Shown here: one piece after another, positions 36,032 to 45,071 of the stretch
Numbering within the stretch: position 1 is the stretch's first letter
Layout: every line of letters starts with the position of its first letter
Assembly (NCBI GenBank): GCA_963678235.1
Contig: OY782766.1
Coordinates: 2,604,001-2,668,000, forward strand
Length of the DNA stretch: 64,000 nt
Origin: JABMQB01 sp963678235
Lineage (GTDB): Bacteria; Bacteroidota; Bacteroidia; Bacteroidales; Prolixibacteraceae
Direction of reading: 5' to 3'
Translations under genes and position numbers: made by a program
Notes under the pieces: model-generated
Told to the model about the DNA's origin: nothing
What the model saw: the letters and a program-made list of their open reading frames with translations, nothing else
Databases searched by the model: none

Positions 36032-36039
36032 TATTTTTG
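36032..36039 (+). promoter_or_regulatory. Candidate -7 box of the VOC gene
   Basis: TATTTTTG matches TAnnTTTG and lies inside the longer upstream reading frame, which supports the ATG at 36072 as the true start. Confidence 0.4.
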
Positions 36040-36071
36040 AAGTATTAGTAATTTCATTAAACAATTATTAC

Positions 36072-36494
36072 ATGAAACCAAGATTAAATATTATCACACT
36101 CGGGGTGAAAAACCTTGAGGTTTCCAGAGATTTTTACAAGAATGTTTTAGGATGGGAAGTAGCTAACGGAAGCGATGATCAAATTGCCTTTTACGATCAG
36201 AAAGGAATTGTATTTGCACTTTACCCCATTGATAAACTTGCTGAAGATGCAGGACTAGAAGCCAACGGGAAAGGATTCTCGGGAGTAACCCTGGCAATTA
36301 ACCTGGATTCAAAGGAAGGGGTAGATAAACTCTACAAATCAATCATTGAAAGAGGAGGAAAATCACTTATTGAGCCACGTGACACCTTTTGGGGTGGATA
36401 CGACTGTTATTTCGCTGATCCCGATGGGCATGCATGGGAAATTGCCTGGGCTCCGTTTTGGGAATACGACGAACAGGGAAGCTTAAAAATGTAA
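36072..36494 (+). CDS. VOC (glyoxalase/bleomycin-resistance fold) protein
   Basis: A 140-residue VOC-superfamily protein: LNIITLGVKNLEVSRDFYKNVLGWEV at the N-terminus, then DPDGHAWEIAWAPFWEYDEQG near the end, with the conserved Glu of the second half in HAWEI. VOC proteins bind a divalent metal with paired His/Glu residues and include glyoxalases, dioxygenases and resistance proteins; the function here cannot be assigned. I used the ATG at 36072 because the 15-residue upstream extension is not family-like. Convergent with pepD, with a shared terminator between them. Confidence 0.8.
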   Translation: MKPRLNIITLGVKNLEVSRDFYKNVLGWEVANGSDDQIAFYDQKGIVFALYPIDKLAEDAGLEANGKGFSGVTLAINLDSKEGVDKLYKSIIERGGKSLIEPRDTFWGGYDCYFADPDGHAWEIAWAPFWEYDEQGSLKM

Positions 36495-36530
36495 AAACTT
36501 CACCTCCGAAATATGATGAGGTTTGTAAAA

Positions 36531-36574
36531 GAAAAGGATGACATCTTTCTAAAAAATAGATGTCATCCTTTTTC
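36531..36574. terminator. Bidirectional terminator between the VOC gene and pepD
   Basis: A long stem GAAAAGGATGACATCT / AGATGTCATCCTTTTTC with an 11-base loop and T-runs on both strands, between two convergent genes. Confidence 0.88.
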
Positions 36575-36595
36575 TTGTAAATCCTATTTGACAGA

Positions 36596-38059
36596 CTATT
36601 TGATAGGAATTTCTTTCAGTGTAGCCACTAAAAATTTCCAGAATTTTTGAACGGTTTCGATGTTCACTTTTTCATCGGGTGAGTGTGGAAAACGAATGGT
36701 TGGTCCAAACGAAATCATATCCCAATGTGGATACGGACCACCCAAAATCCCACATTCCAAGCCTGCGTGTATTGCTTTTATTTCCGGAATTTTACCAAAA
36801 TTATCCTCGTAAACCTTTAACATGGTTTTCAGGATTGGCGAATCCATGTTTGGTTTCCAACCTGGATAGCCACCTGCAAATTGAACATCGGCACCAGCCA
36901 GCTCAAAAACAGCTTTAATCCTTGTTCCCAACTCATCTTTTGCACTATCCACAGAGCTACGCATTAAACAAGCCCCCAATATTGTTTTGGTCTCGGCATT
37001 TGATTTAACAATTGCCAAATTGGTGGATGTTTCAACCAGTCCTTCCATGCTATTGCTCATGCGGATAACACCATTTGGACAGGCAACCACAGCGTAGGTA
37101 AGGTTTTTCTGTGTATTTGCATCCATTACTTTTTCGGGTACAGGAGCTTCCTCCACAGCAACCATCATATCTGGTTCAGTTTCTGACAATTCGGCTTTGA
37201 TGGCATCACCAATCTCATCAGCTAGAGCAATAAAATCAGCCACTTTTGATTCTTCAACCGCAAGCACACCAAATGCTTCACGCGGAATGGCATTTCGTAA
37301 ACTTCCTCCATCGATACTTGAAAGTTTTACCCCTAATTTTTCGGCAGCAGCATTTAAAATCCTAAAAAATACTTTTATTGCATTGCCCCTTCCAAGAGGA
37401 ATATCGATGCCGGAATGCCCGCCTTTTAGTCCCGTAACATTCAGCTTCACTCCCGCAAATCCGATAGGCGTTTCTTCTTCATCGTAATGAAAAGTAATGT
37501 TGGCATCTTCTCCACCGGCACAACCTACATATAATTCGCCTTCATCTTCCGAATCGGTATTTAACAGGATTTCCCCTTCGAGCAAACCCGGCTTTAATCC
37601 GTTTGCACCATCCATTCCGGTTTCTTCGGTAGCGGTAAGCAGCACCTCAACAGGTCCGTGCTCAATGTCGTTGGAAGCCAATACAGCCAAGGCTGATGAA
37701 ACCCCAATCCCATTATCTGCCCCAAGGGTTGTTCCATTGGCAGTTACCCAATCGCCATCCACAAATGCTTCAATCGGATCGGTCACAAAATCGTGAATTT
37801 TATCGCTGTTTTTTTGCGGAACCATGTCCAAATGCCCTTGAAAAATAACCCCTTTTCGGTTTTCCATACCCGGTGTGGCAGGCTTGGAAATAATCACATT
37901 TCCAACTTCATCTTTAATTGTTTTCAATCCAAGGCTTTTCCCGAAATTCACTGCCCAATCCTGAATTTTATCTTCGTGGTTTGAAGGACGGGGAACTTGC
38001 AGCATTTGATCAAAAATGCCCCATAGTGCTTTAGGTTCTAAATTTTTAATTTCTGACAT
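36596..38059 (-). CDS. pepD: Cytosol non-specific dipeptidase (aminoacyl-histidine dipeptidase)
   Basis: A 487-residue M20-family metallopeptidase of the PepD type, hydrolysing a broad range of dipeptides including Xaa-His. VIFQGHLDMVPQ carries the first zinc His and a catalytic Asp. TLGADNGIGVSSALAVLA contains the bridging Asp. LLTATEETGMDGANGL contains the catalytic Glu pair. LNTDSEDEGELYVGCAGG and AIHAGLECGILGG follow. Length matches PepD (about 485). It is encoded nine bases after an MFSD1-like transporter on the same strand, so uptake and hydrolysis of dipeptides probably form one unit. Confidence 0.95.
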   Translation of the reverse strand: MSEIKNLEPKALWGIFDQMLQVPRPSNHEDKIQDWAVNFGKSLGLKTIKDEVGNVIISKPATPGMENRKGVIFQGHLDMVPQKNSDKIHDFVTDPIEAFVDGDWVTANGTTLGADNGIGVSSALAVLASNDIEHGPVEVLLTATEETGMDGANGLKPGLLEGEILLNTDSEDEGELYVGCAGGEDANITFHYDEEETPIGFAGVKLNVTGLKGGHSGIDIPLGRGNAIKVFFRILNAAAEKLGVKLSSIDGGSLRNAIPREAFGVLAVEESKVADFIALADEIGDAIKAELSETEPDMMVAVEEAPVPEKVMDANTQKNLTYAVVACPNGVIRMSNSMEGLVETSTNLAIVKSNAETKTILGACLMRSSVDSAKDELGTRIKAVFELAGADVQFAGGYPGWKPNMDSPILKTMLKVYEDNFGKIPEIKAIHAGLECGILGGPYPHWDMISFGPTIRFPHSPDEKVNIETVQKFWKFLVATLKEIPIK

Positions 38060-38068
38060 ATCTATATT

Positions 38069-39460
38069 CTATTTTTTAATATTTGGCAATTCTAATCCAT
38101 ACCCTTTTCTTTTATCTTCGAATTTCAGCCAAAACGAAGTCAACAAAGCAAGAATGGTTAGGCCGACAAAAATTGTCCACGTAGTTTGATAATCGTAGTT
38201 CACCAATTCTCCGGCATTTTTTGCTTCTGCTACGCCCGGGTTTGTCCTGTCAAGCACGATTCCTACTGCCAATGGGATTCCCCATAATCCAAAATTTTGA
38301 ACCCAAAATATCAAAGCATAAGCACTACCTAGCTGTTTTTCAGGAATAACTTTTGGTACTGAAGGCCACATTGCTGATGGAACCAAAGAAAATGCGATAC
38401 CTAAAAGTATAACATTGAAAAATGCAGCAACCACGTTGGTTATGAATGGCAGATAGAAAATAACATGGACAATAATAAGAAGAACTGCCCCAAGAATCAT
38501 AATAGAAGCACCCTTCCCTTTTTTATCGTATACACTACCAAAAAATGGAGTTAAAAGCATGGTTCCAAATGGCACTAAACTTGGTAACAATCCAGCCCAG
38601 CCTTCACTTACCCCAAATTTATTCACCATCAAATCAGGACCATATTTATAAAATGGGAAAACTGTTGAATAGAAGAATACACACAAGAAAGCAATCAGCC
38701 AAAAACCACGGTTTTTTATAATTACACCTAAATCAGACAATTTAAATTCATCATCGGACGAAGCACTTTCTTCATCATCTATTTGTTTATCTAATTTGGC
38801 ATCCAATGTATTGTAATAGAAGAATCCTATTAAACCTAAAATTAAAAAGACTACAACAATAAGAATTGTGGTTGGCACATCGTATTTATTTGCAATTTGA
38901 GCACCAAACGCCAAAGGGGCAAATGACCCAATTCGTGCAATTGCCACCTGCATTCCCATTGCAAGCGCAATTTCTTTTCCTTTAAACCATTTTGCAACAG
39001 CTTTAGAAACCGTAATTCCAGCATATTCAACACCAACACCAAACAGGGCAAAACCAAAACCTGCCCAAAAAACCTGGGTTGTAATTGTAATATTTATTAA
39101 AGGAATTAAAATATCATGATCTGCGCTACCAATTAAACCTTTGAAAGCAGCATATTTTATGGATCCCCCAATAATCATAATCAATGCTGAAGCAATTGTA
39201 CTAAACCGGATACCAAATTTATCCAGAAAGATACCAACCAAAATCAACATTAAAAGAAACACATTAAATAATCCATATGCACTGGTAATAAAACCATAAT
39301 CAGAACTATTCATTGCTAATGTACGCTCCATGATTGGTTTTAGGGGAGAAATAACCTCGGTGAACATATAGCCTGCAAACATTGTAAAAGACAATATCAC
39401 CAAAGCTGTCCATCTTGCCTTCTTCGAGTCACGAAGAGTTTGTTTAATTGAATTTGTCAT
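38069..39460 (-). CDS. MFSD1-like major facilitator transporter
   Basis: A 463-residue MFS protein with about twelve hydrophobic segments and a charged central loop (DEESASSDDEF) after the sixth. Residues around the A-like motif (GIFLDKFGIRFSTI) and the segment WFKGKEIALAMGMQVAIARIG strongly resemble eukaryotic MFSD1, a lysosomal dipeptide transporter, which has WFKGKELNLVFG at the equivalent place. This comparison is from memory. The immediately following gene, nine bases away, is the dipeptidase pepD, so I infer a dipeptide carrier. A nitrate/oxalate-type MFS role is the main alternative. Confidence 0.8.
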   Translation of the reverse strand: MTNSIKQTLRDSKKARWTALVILSFTMFAGYMFTEVISPLKPIMERTLAMNSSDYGFITSAYGLFNVFLLMLILVGIFLDKFGIRFSTIASALIMIIGGSIKYAAFKGLIGSADHDILIPLINITITTQVFWAGFGFALFGVGVEYAGITVSKAVAKWFKGKEIALAMGMQVAIARIGSFAPLAFGAQIANKYDVPTTILIVVVFLILGLIGFFYYNTLDAKLDKQIDDEESASSDDEFKLSDLGVIIKNRGFWLIAFLCVFFYSTVFPFYKYGPDLMVNKFGVSEGWAGLLPSLVPFGTMLLTPFFGSVYDKKGKGASIMILGAVLLIIVHVIFYLPFITNVVAAFFNVILLGIAFSLVPSAMWPSVPKVIPEKQLGSAYALIFWVQNFGLWGIPLAVGIVLDRTNPGVAEAKNAGELVNYDYQTTWTIFVGLTILALLTSFWLKFEDKRKGYGLELPNIKK

Positions 39461-39565
39461 AGAATTTATTTTAGTAGTAAATATTCAAAGCTGATAAAAA
39501 TAAGAAAAATAACAAGGTAGAAAAATGACATAAAAATGGGTAGCTATTTTTAACTACCCACGCTT

Positions 39566-40669
39566 TTATTTTATTGAAATATTTTTGATTGCCCCGGTTG
39601 CATGATGAAATTCCAATTTGTGCAATCCATCCAGAAGGTTTTCGGGAACAGGTGCCACAGAACCAAACTGGGCAACAGTTATCCTAGAACTCGCAATAGG
39701 ATTTAATTCATACGATATTACAACATCAGCTATGCCCGGTATATTATAATAAACCCCGCTTTCTCCTGCATTTGGGTTATCAGAAGCTACTTTGTTGTTT
39801 ACGGCAGTAGACAAAGCATCCAGCTTTTTAATTTCCATCATCACAGGTTTGCCTGAAAGGTCACTTTTGGCAACAACCCCTTTTTGTTCGGAGAACCTGA
39901 ATATAACTTCGCCTTTTGTTGAACTGTTTGATGGAACAATATCAAAACTAAATTTTGACGAATGGGTGCTGGTTTTTCCCACAAAGAGGGATAAATACTC
40001 CCGTTCAGTTTTTTTCAGTTGCTCTAAACTTTGCTTGTATGCTTCCCCATCCGGGTGAAATTCATCCAATAATCCTGCAGAAATTTCGAACATTGCTTTT
40101 CGGCATTCCAATATTTTTGCCGCAGCTTCGGCAGCTTTTTGTTGCATTGAAATACGTGTTGGACGAAAATTATTAGTCGAATCGCCTGGCATATAAAAAG
40201 CAGTTTCCGAATAATTCGTGTATTTTGCCTTTAAACTCTCCAGCCTTTTTGATAATAACTGGTTTGTTACAACTTCTTTTCCCACTGATCCAACTTCAAA
40301 AGTATTAATTCCAGCCAAACAACCATTAGGGCTTAAGCTGATCAATGAAGCGGTTTCGCCCATTGCCTTAAATACTTTATCAGGATCAGGTTCAGCGAAA
40401 ACTTCCAGTTGGACCTCATTCATTACCCAATTTGAAGCAGCTTGTGTTTTTGCATCAGGTATTCCAAGCAATTCATCTGCAAAATTAGCAAATGGCCCGG
40501 GAACATAGGCTTCCTCACTGGCAACTACCCAAATACGTAGTCCTGTTTGCGGAAGAGCATAAATTATCCCTTCTGTATAGGTTGGAACTATTTCAGTCTC
40601 TTCTTTTTTTCGTTGCCCATATACCGGAAGGATAAATAAGAGAATTAGAATTGTTGCAATATATTTCAT
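39566..40669 (-). CDS. DUF4831 family exported protein
   Basis: A 367-residue protein with a signal peptide (YIATILILLFILPVYGQ). YALPQTGLRIWVVASEEAYVPGPFANFADELLGI is the recognisable start of the DUF4831 family, common in Bacteroidota and of unknown function. A Q/K/A-rich helical part near the middle (about 170-225) is followed by a beta-rich C-terminus. It starts 37 bases after nnr ends on the same strand; co-transcription is possible. Likely periplasmic. Confidence 0.8.
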   Translation of the reverse strand: MKYIATILILLFILPVYGQRKKEETEIVPTYTEGIIYALPQTGLRIWVVASEEAYVPGPFANFADELLGIPDAKTQAASNWVMNEVQLEVFAEPDPDKVFKAMGETASLISLSPNGCLAGINTFEVGSVGKEVVTNQLLSKRLESLKAKYTNYSETAFYMPGDSTNNFRPTRISMQQKAAEAAAKILECRKAMFEISAGLLDEFHPDGEAYKQSLEQLKKTEREYLSLFVGKTSTHSSKFSFDIVPSNSSTKGEVIFRFSEQKGVVAKSDLSGKPVMMEIKKLDALSTAVNNKVASDNPNAGESGVYYNIPGIADVVISYELNPIASSRITVAQFGSVAPVPENLLDGLHKLEFHHATGAIKNISIK

Positions 40670-40706
40670 GGCTGTTTTTTTTGAATTTGATCTAAAAATA
40701 TTAAAA

Positions 40707-42230
40707 TTATTCGTCCGACCGAGTATTTAAAGAAAGAAATGCATCACCAAGCGCATCAATAATATCACTGGCAATTAATGACTGTTGCGACTTTTTAGCT
40801 GCTGCAATATCGCCCGCTAAGCCATGTAAATAAACTCCTAATAATGCAGCATTGATTGGTAATAATCCCTGAGCCAGTAAACCAGTTAGTATTCCCGTTA
40901 AAGCATCTCCGCTTCCGGCAGTAGCCATTCCCGGATTGCCAGAAGAATTAAAATACACCTGCCCTTCGCGCGAAGTAATGGTTGTAAATGCACCCTTAAG
41001 AACGACGATAACCCGGTATTTCTTAGAAAATTCGATCTGTGCTTTTAATCGCTCAAACGAGTTATCATATTCGCCCACCAACCTTTTAAATTCTCCTGGA
41101 TGAGGGGTCAGTATTGATTTTTCAGGGAGCTCTTCCAACCATTCCGGGTGATCGGATAATATATTCAGGGCATCTGCATCAAGCACCATGGGTTTTGTTG
41201 CCTGTTCCAGCAAATGATATAATGCCCTTTGGGTATTTTGTTTGGTACCAATTCCGGGCCCCACGCCGATAACATTAAATTGTTTAAGTTTGGGAAATTC
41301 GGTACAAATATGATCCGACTGGTCAATACTTACCATGGCTTCCGGAACAGCTACCTGAATAATACTATAGCCCAAACGGGGAAGATGCATGGTGAGCAAT
41401 CCAACCCCGGTGCGCAAACAAGCCTTTGAAGCTAAAATTGCCGCTCCCATTTTTCCGTAACTCCCGGCAATAAGCAAGGCGTGCCCCATGGTTCCTTTAT
41501 GCGTAAACCTTGACCTTGGTTTCATTAATCCCGCAATATCACCGACATCGAAATAATGAAAATCTGATTCTGTTTTCTTAATCGCATCAGGATGTAAGCC
41601 AATCGGCAAAACATGCCAGTCTCCAACATATTTTTCATTTTCAGGAAAGAAAAAACTGATTTTGGGAAACTGCAGTGTTAATGTTTGAGACGCACAAATA
41701 ATGCTATCTTGGTCATTCCCAGCATTATCTTCCCCCATTAATCCACTTGGAATATCAATGGAAATAACTCTTGCCCGACTTCTATTTATTTTTTTTACAA
41801 CTTGTGAGACGAGCCCTTCCAGGGAACGGGTAAGTCCTGATCCAAATAAACCGTCGATAATAACATCTCCTGAATCAATTTCAGGAATATCAACTTCAGC
41901 ATTAATAGCATTTAGCTCCACCTTTTGTTGGTTGACTAGTCTTTTCCAGTTAATGGCTGGTGAACCTTTTAGTTCTTTACCAAACGATAACAGAAAGACT
42001 TTCACGGAATAATCTTTTGATGCCAGCATTCTTGCAAGTGCCAAGGCATCGCCTCCATTGTTCCCGGGACCTGCAAAAATTAGAATATTTTTATTTTGAG
42101 GAACCTCATGAACAATCCAATTCGCAATCTGTTCGGAAGCCCTTTCCATAAGGTCGATATCGGATACAGGTTCATTTTCAATTGTATATTTATCAATAAC
42201 TGAAATTTGATTCGTGGAAAATATTTTCAT
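40707..42230 (-). CDS. nnr: Bifunctional NAD(P)HX epimerase/dehydratase
   Basis: A 507-residue metabolite-repair enzyme that restores hydrated NAD(P)H. The N-terminal YjeF-type epimerase domain (about 1-215) has ILIFAGPGNNGGDALALARML and VIDGLFGSGLTR. The C-terminal ADP-dependent dehydratase (about 230-500, ribokinase-like) has HKGTMGHALLIAGSYGKMGA, SILTPHPGEFKRLVG and NPGMATAGSGDALTGILTGL, with the catalytic Asp in the GSGDALTG motif. The fused architecture is usual in bacteria. All motifs look intact. Confidence 0.96.
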   Translation of the reverse strand: MKIFSTNQISVIDKYTIENEPVSDIDLMERASEQIANWIVHEVPQNKNILIFAGPGNNGGDALALARMLASKDYSVKVFLLSFGKELKGSPAINWKRLVNQQKVELNAINAEVDIPEIDSGDVIIDGLFGSGLTRSLEGLVSQVVKKINRSRARVISIDIPSGLMGEDNAGNDQDSIICASQTLTLQFPKISFFFPENEKYVGDWHVLPIGLHPDAIKKTESDFHYFDVGDIAGLMKPRSRFTHKGTMGHALLIAGSYGKMGAAILASKACLRTGVGLLTMHLPRLGYSIIQVAVPEAMVSIDQSDHICTEFPKLKQFNVIGVGPGIGTKQNTQRALYHLLEQATKPMVLDADALNILSDHPEWLEELPEKSILTPHPGEFKRLVGEYDNSFERLKAQIEFSKKYRVIVVLKGAFTTITSREGQVYFNSSGNPGMATAGSGDALTGILTGLLAQGLLPINAALLGVYLHGLAGDIAAAKKSQQSLIASDIIDALGDAFLSLNTRSDE

Positions 42231-42368
42231 GGTCTTTATGGCTTAATTGAGTTCCTATAAAGGTACAACTTTCATTCTGCCTTTCTAGCTATGATTTTAG
42301 AAGAAATTTTAAAATAATTTTTCACATATTCCATATGTATAGCGCGCTACTTTTCATGTCCATATTAC

Positions 42369-42382
42369 TTGACTAATATCAA
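42369..42382 (+). promoter_or_regulatory. FNR/CRP-like dyad upstream of the POT transporter
   Basis: TTGAC-TAAT-ATCAA differs at one base from the FNR consensus TTGAT-N4-ATCAA, inside the longer palindrome ACTTGA-N6-TCAAGT (42367-42384). It is centred about 30 bases upstream of a -7 box, an activator-like position. Confidence 0.45.
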
Positions 42383-42405
42383 GTGGTTCAAGTTAAAAAG
42401 ATTTT

Positions 42406-42413
42406 TATATTTG
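42406..42413 (+). promoter_or_regulatory. Candidate -7 box of the POT transporter gene
   Basis: TATATTTG matches TAnnTTTG, 43 bases before the ATG. No -33 TTTG is present, consistent with an activator-dependent promoter using the dyad at 42369-42382. Confidence 0.5.
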
Positions 42414-42456
42414 TTAGCTTTACAAGGGGATACATTAATCATTAAAAAACGAAACT

Positions 42457-44124
42457 ATGTTAAAAGGACATCCGAAGGGGCTAATTGTAGCTTTTTTTGC
42501 TAACATGGGTGAGCGGTTTGGGTATTATACCATGCTCGCCATTTTTGTACTTTATATTCAGGCACGATTTGGTTTTACAACTGCAGAGGCCGGAAGTGTA
42601 TATGGTACATTTTTATTTGGGATTTATTTTCTTCCGCTACTTGGTGGATATATTGCCGACAACCTGCTTGGTTATGGTAAAACCATAGCACTGGGTACTG
42701 TTGTAATGTTTATTGGTTATGGGATGCTCGCCCTTCCGGGGATGGACATTATGATTGTTTACCTTGCATTGGCAGTTATTTCGCTTGGCACAGGATTTTT
42801 CAAAGGAAATTTACAGGCTTTGGTAGGAAGCATGTACGATGATTCCAGATACAGTGCCAACAGGGATAATGCTTTTAACTTGTTTTATATGGGAATTAAT
42901 ATCGGCGCCTTTTTCGCGCCAAGTGCTGCCGAAGGCATTGGTAATTGGGTATTGGGCAAAAAAGGATTTACTTACGATTCTTCCATTCCGCACTTGGCAC
43001 ACCAATTTTTGGACGGCAAACTGGAAAATGTTGCTCAATTTACTGAAATTGCAAAAGCCCAAATGGGTGCCGGGTTTACCGATTTAACTTCGTTTTCCAA
43101 TTCATATATTCAAACACTCAGCGAGTCATACAATGCAGGATTTGGAATTGCATCGATTAGTATGATCATTTCCTTCCTTATTTTTATTGGCTTCAGGAAA
43201 TACTATAAACATGCCGATCTTACCGAAAAACAAAAAGCAAAATCGGAGGAACATAAAGACAAAGTTGTTATCCTTAGTGCACAACAAATAAGGGAACGCT
43301 TAATTGCGCTTGGATTGGTTTTCCTTGTTGTAATATTTTTCTGGATGGCATTCCACCAAAATGGTTTTACCATGACCATTTTTGCACGTGACTACACACA
43401 ACTTGGCAATGTTGCCCCAAGTACCTATGTGCTTTTTGACTTAAGCCAATTGTTGCCAATCTTGTTTGCAATTATCGGAGCTGTACTTTTATTTACCGGA
43501 AAATCAGGAAAAACAAAGGGAATTGGTGTTGCTGTCTTAATTGCCGGAGCTGCTATTGCCTATTACACCATTAGTTCATACACAGGCGACTATACAATAA
43601 CCCCTCAAAAATTCCAGCATTTTAACCCAATATTCATCGTATTTTTAACACCTGTGGTCATTGGCATTTTTACTTCATTGCGAAATAAAGGGAAAGAACC
43701 ATCAGCACCCAAAAAGATTGGTTATGGTATGCTAATTACAGCTGTTGGATTTGGTGTTTTAATAGCAGCTTCTTTAGGATTAACTTCTCCTGGAGAATTA
43801 AATGGCGGAGTCTCTGATAATTTAATTTCGCCTTACTGGCTAATTAATTGTTACCTAATTTTGACCATTGCCGAGTTATTCTTAAGTCCGATTGGAATTT
43901 CATTTGTATCGAAGGTTGCGCCACCTAAATACAAAGGGATGGCACAAGGTGGATGGTTCGCTGCAACCGCGATCGGAAATGCAGCTGCAGGTTTTATAGG
44001 ATTTTTCTGGGACAGAATAGAGCTTTGGCAATTCTTCGCAATTCTTGTTGGCTTATGCATCATTTCAGCAACATTTATTTTTGCCGTACTGAAACGTTTA
44101 GAAAGAACAACACAATCAGCATAA
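42457..44124 (+). CDS. POT/PTR-family peptide transporter
   Basis: A 555-residue MFS peptide:proton symporter of the POT family. N-terminal NMGERFGYYTMLAIFVLYIQ, then FLFGIYFLPLLGGYIADNLLGYGKTI (PTR signature) and NAFNLFYMGINIGAFFAPSAAEGIGNW. Usual POT proteins have ExxERF in the first helix; here it reads NMGERF, so the first Glu is Asn while the Glu-Arg pair is kept. The same variant seems to occur in a Bacteroidota subgroup, so it may be a subfamily trait affecting proton coupling. Length is normal. It has a possible FNR/CRP-type site and its own terminator. Confidence 0.92.
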   Translation: MLKGHPKGLIVAFFANMGERFGYYTMLAIFVLYIQARFGFTTAEAGSVYGTFLFGIYFLPLLGGYIADNLLGYGKTIALGTVVMFIGYGMLALPGMDIMIVYLALAVISLGTGFFKGNLQALVGSMYDDSRYSANRDNAFNLFYMGINIGAFFAPSAAEGIGNWVLGKKGFTYDSSIPHLAHQFLDGKLENVAQFTEIAKAQMGAGFTDLTSFSNSYIQTLSESYNAGFGIASISMIISFLIFIGFRKYYKHADLTEKQKAKSEEHKDKVVILSAQQIRERLIALGLVFLVVIFFWMAFHQNGFTMTIFARDYTQLGNVAPSTYVLFDLSQLLPILFAIIGAVLLFTGKSGKTKGIGVAVLIAGAAIAYYTISSYTGDYTITPQKFQHFNPIFIVFLTPVVIGIFTSLRNKGKEPSAPKKIGYGMLITAVGFGVLIAASLGLTSPGELNGGVSDNLISPYWLINCYLILTIAELFLSPIGISFVSKVAPPKYKGMAQGGWFAATAIGNAAAGFIGFFWDRIELWQFFAILVGLCIISATFIFAVLKRLERTTQSA

Positions 44125-44142
44125 ATAAAATTGCTTACACAT

Positions 44143-44175
44143 AAAACGGGGTCGATTTTAATCGACCCCGTTTTT
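44143..44175. terminator. Strong bidirectional terminator
   Basis: A perfect stem AAAACGGGGTCGAT / ATCGACCCCGTTTT with a TTTA loop and T/A runs on both sides, between the POT gene and the convergent receiver-domain gene. Confidence 0.9.
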
Positions 44176-44197
44176 ATTTATGTATCATAATTAGTTC

Positions 44198-44698
44198 TTA
44201 GACATGTACCCCAAACATATCGGTAAAAAAGAACAGGATGATGAACAGAACAATCAAAAATAAGACAATAAAAAATAAGACGATTCCAAGCTTATACTGC
44301 TTTTTTGATTTTTTAAGCGTTGTTACCGACATGATCTGGTTGATTTTATTAACCATTTTCTCCAAGGTCATCTGGTCTTTCACTATATAATCAAATGCCC
44401 CGTATTTCATTGTATTAATGGCAACATCCATGCTGTCTTGTCCCGAAAGAAAAATAAATTCGGTGTGTGGTTTTACTTTTTTAACCCTTTTTAGAACCTC
44501 AATACCATTCATCCCTTCCAAAAGATAATCCTGAATTATAATATCCGGTCCTTTATCAATATTTTTTAAACACTCTTCCCCACTATAAAATGCTTCTACA
44601 TTTACATATTTATTTGATTTCAGGTAATTTACAATTAGCTTATTGTAAACCTTGTTGTCTTCAACAACAAAAATCAATGGGTTTTTTACGTTCTGCAT
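44198..44698 (-). CDS. Response regulator receiver with C-terminal membrane anchor
   Basis: A 166-residue protein. Residues about 5-125 form a receiver domain with E13/D14, phospho-acceptor D57 (PDIIIQDYL), S85 (FLSGQD) and K107 (DYIVKDQ), so phosphorylation should be possible. A basic linker (KKSKKQYK) is followed by one very hydrophobic helix at about 138-158 (LFFIVLFLIVLFIILFFF) and a short tail, rather than a DNA-binding or enzymatic output. This would tether the receiver to the inner membrane. There is no kinase gene next to it. Alternatively it may act as a phosphate sink or a scaffold. Confidence 0.82.
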   Translation of the reverse strand: MQNVKNPLIFVVEDNKVYNKLIVNYLKSNKYVNVEAFYSGEECLKNIDKGPDIIIQDYLLEGMNGIEVLKRVKKVKPHTEFIFLSGQDSMDVAINTMKYGAFDYIVKDQMTLEKMVNKINQIMSVTTLKKSKKQYKLGIVLFFIVLFLIVLFIILFFFTDMFGVHV

Positions 44699-45071
44699 GA
44701 TAATTCTTTTAAAACTTAAACTTAATTACAACCAAATAAAAATCCGGGGAATCAGAGTTTTAATTACTTTCTAAAAGTAATAATTTCTATAAAACTAGAA
44801 AAATAACGTTTACATGATAACGTATTGTCTCAAAAAAACTTCATTTAATAAAAATCCTCATGTATGTGACTATTCTTCTGAAGTGTATCATTGTCAAGTT
44901 TAAAGATCCAAAAGAAGCTTTCTTTTCATGGGAATACCCCCCAAAAAGAAAAATGGATTACTATTATTTGATTGGCTTTCGTTCAAAAATAAACATGTAG
45001 AATACAATCAAATTCAAAACCAAATTGAATCTTTACTGTTATATCCATATGAATTATTTACACAAAAAGAT
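44699..45071. other. AT-rich spacer
   Basis: An in-frame extension of the next gene runs upstream to 44928, but its residues do not look like part of that protein. I see no promoter match, RNA gene or repeat that I can support. Confidence 0.4.
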
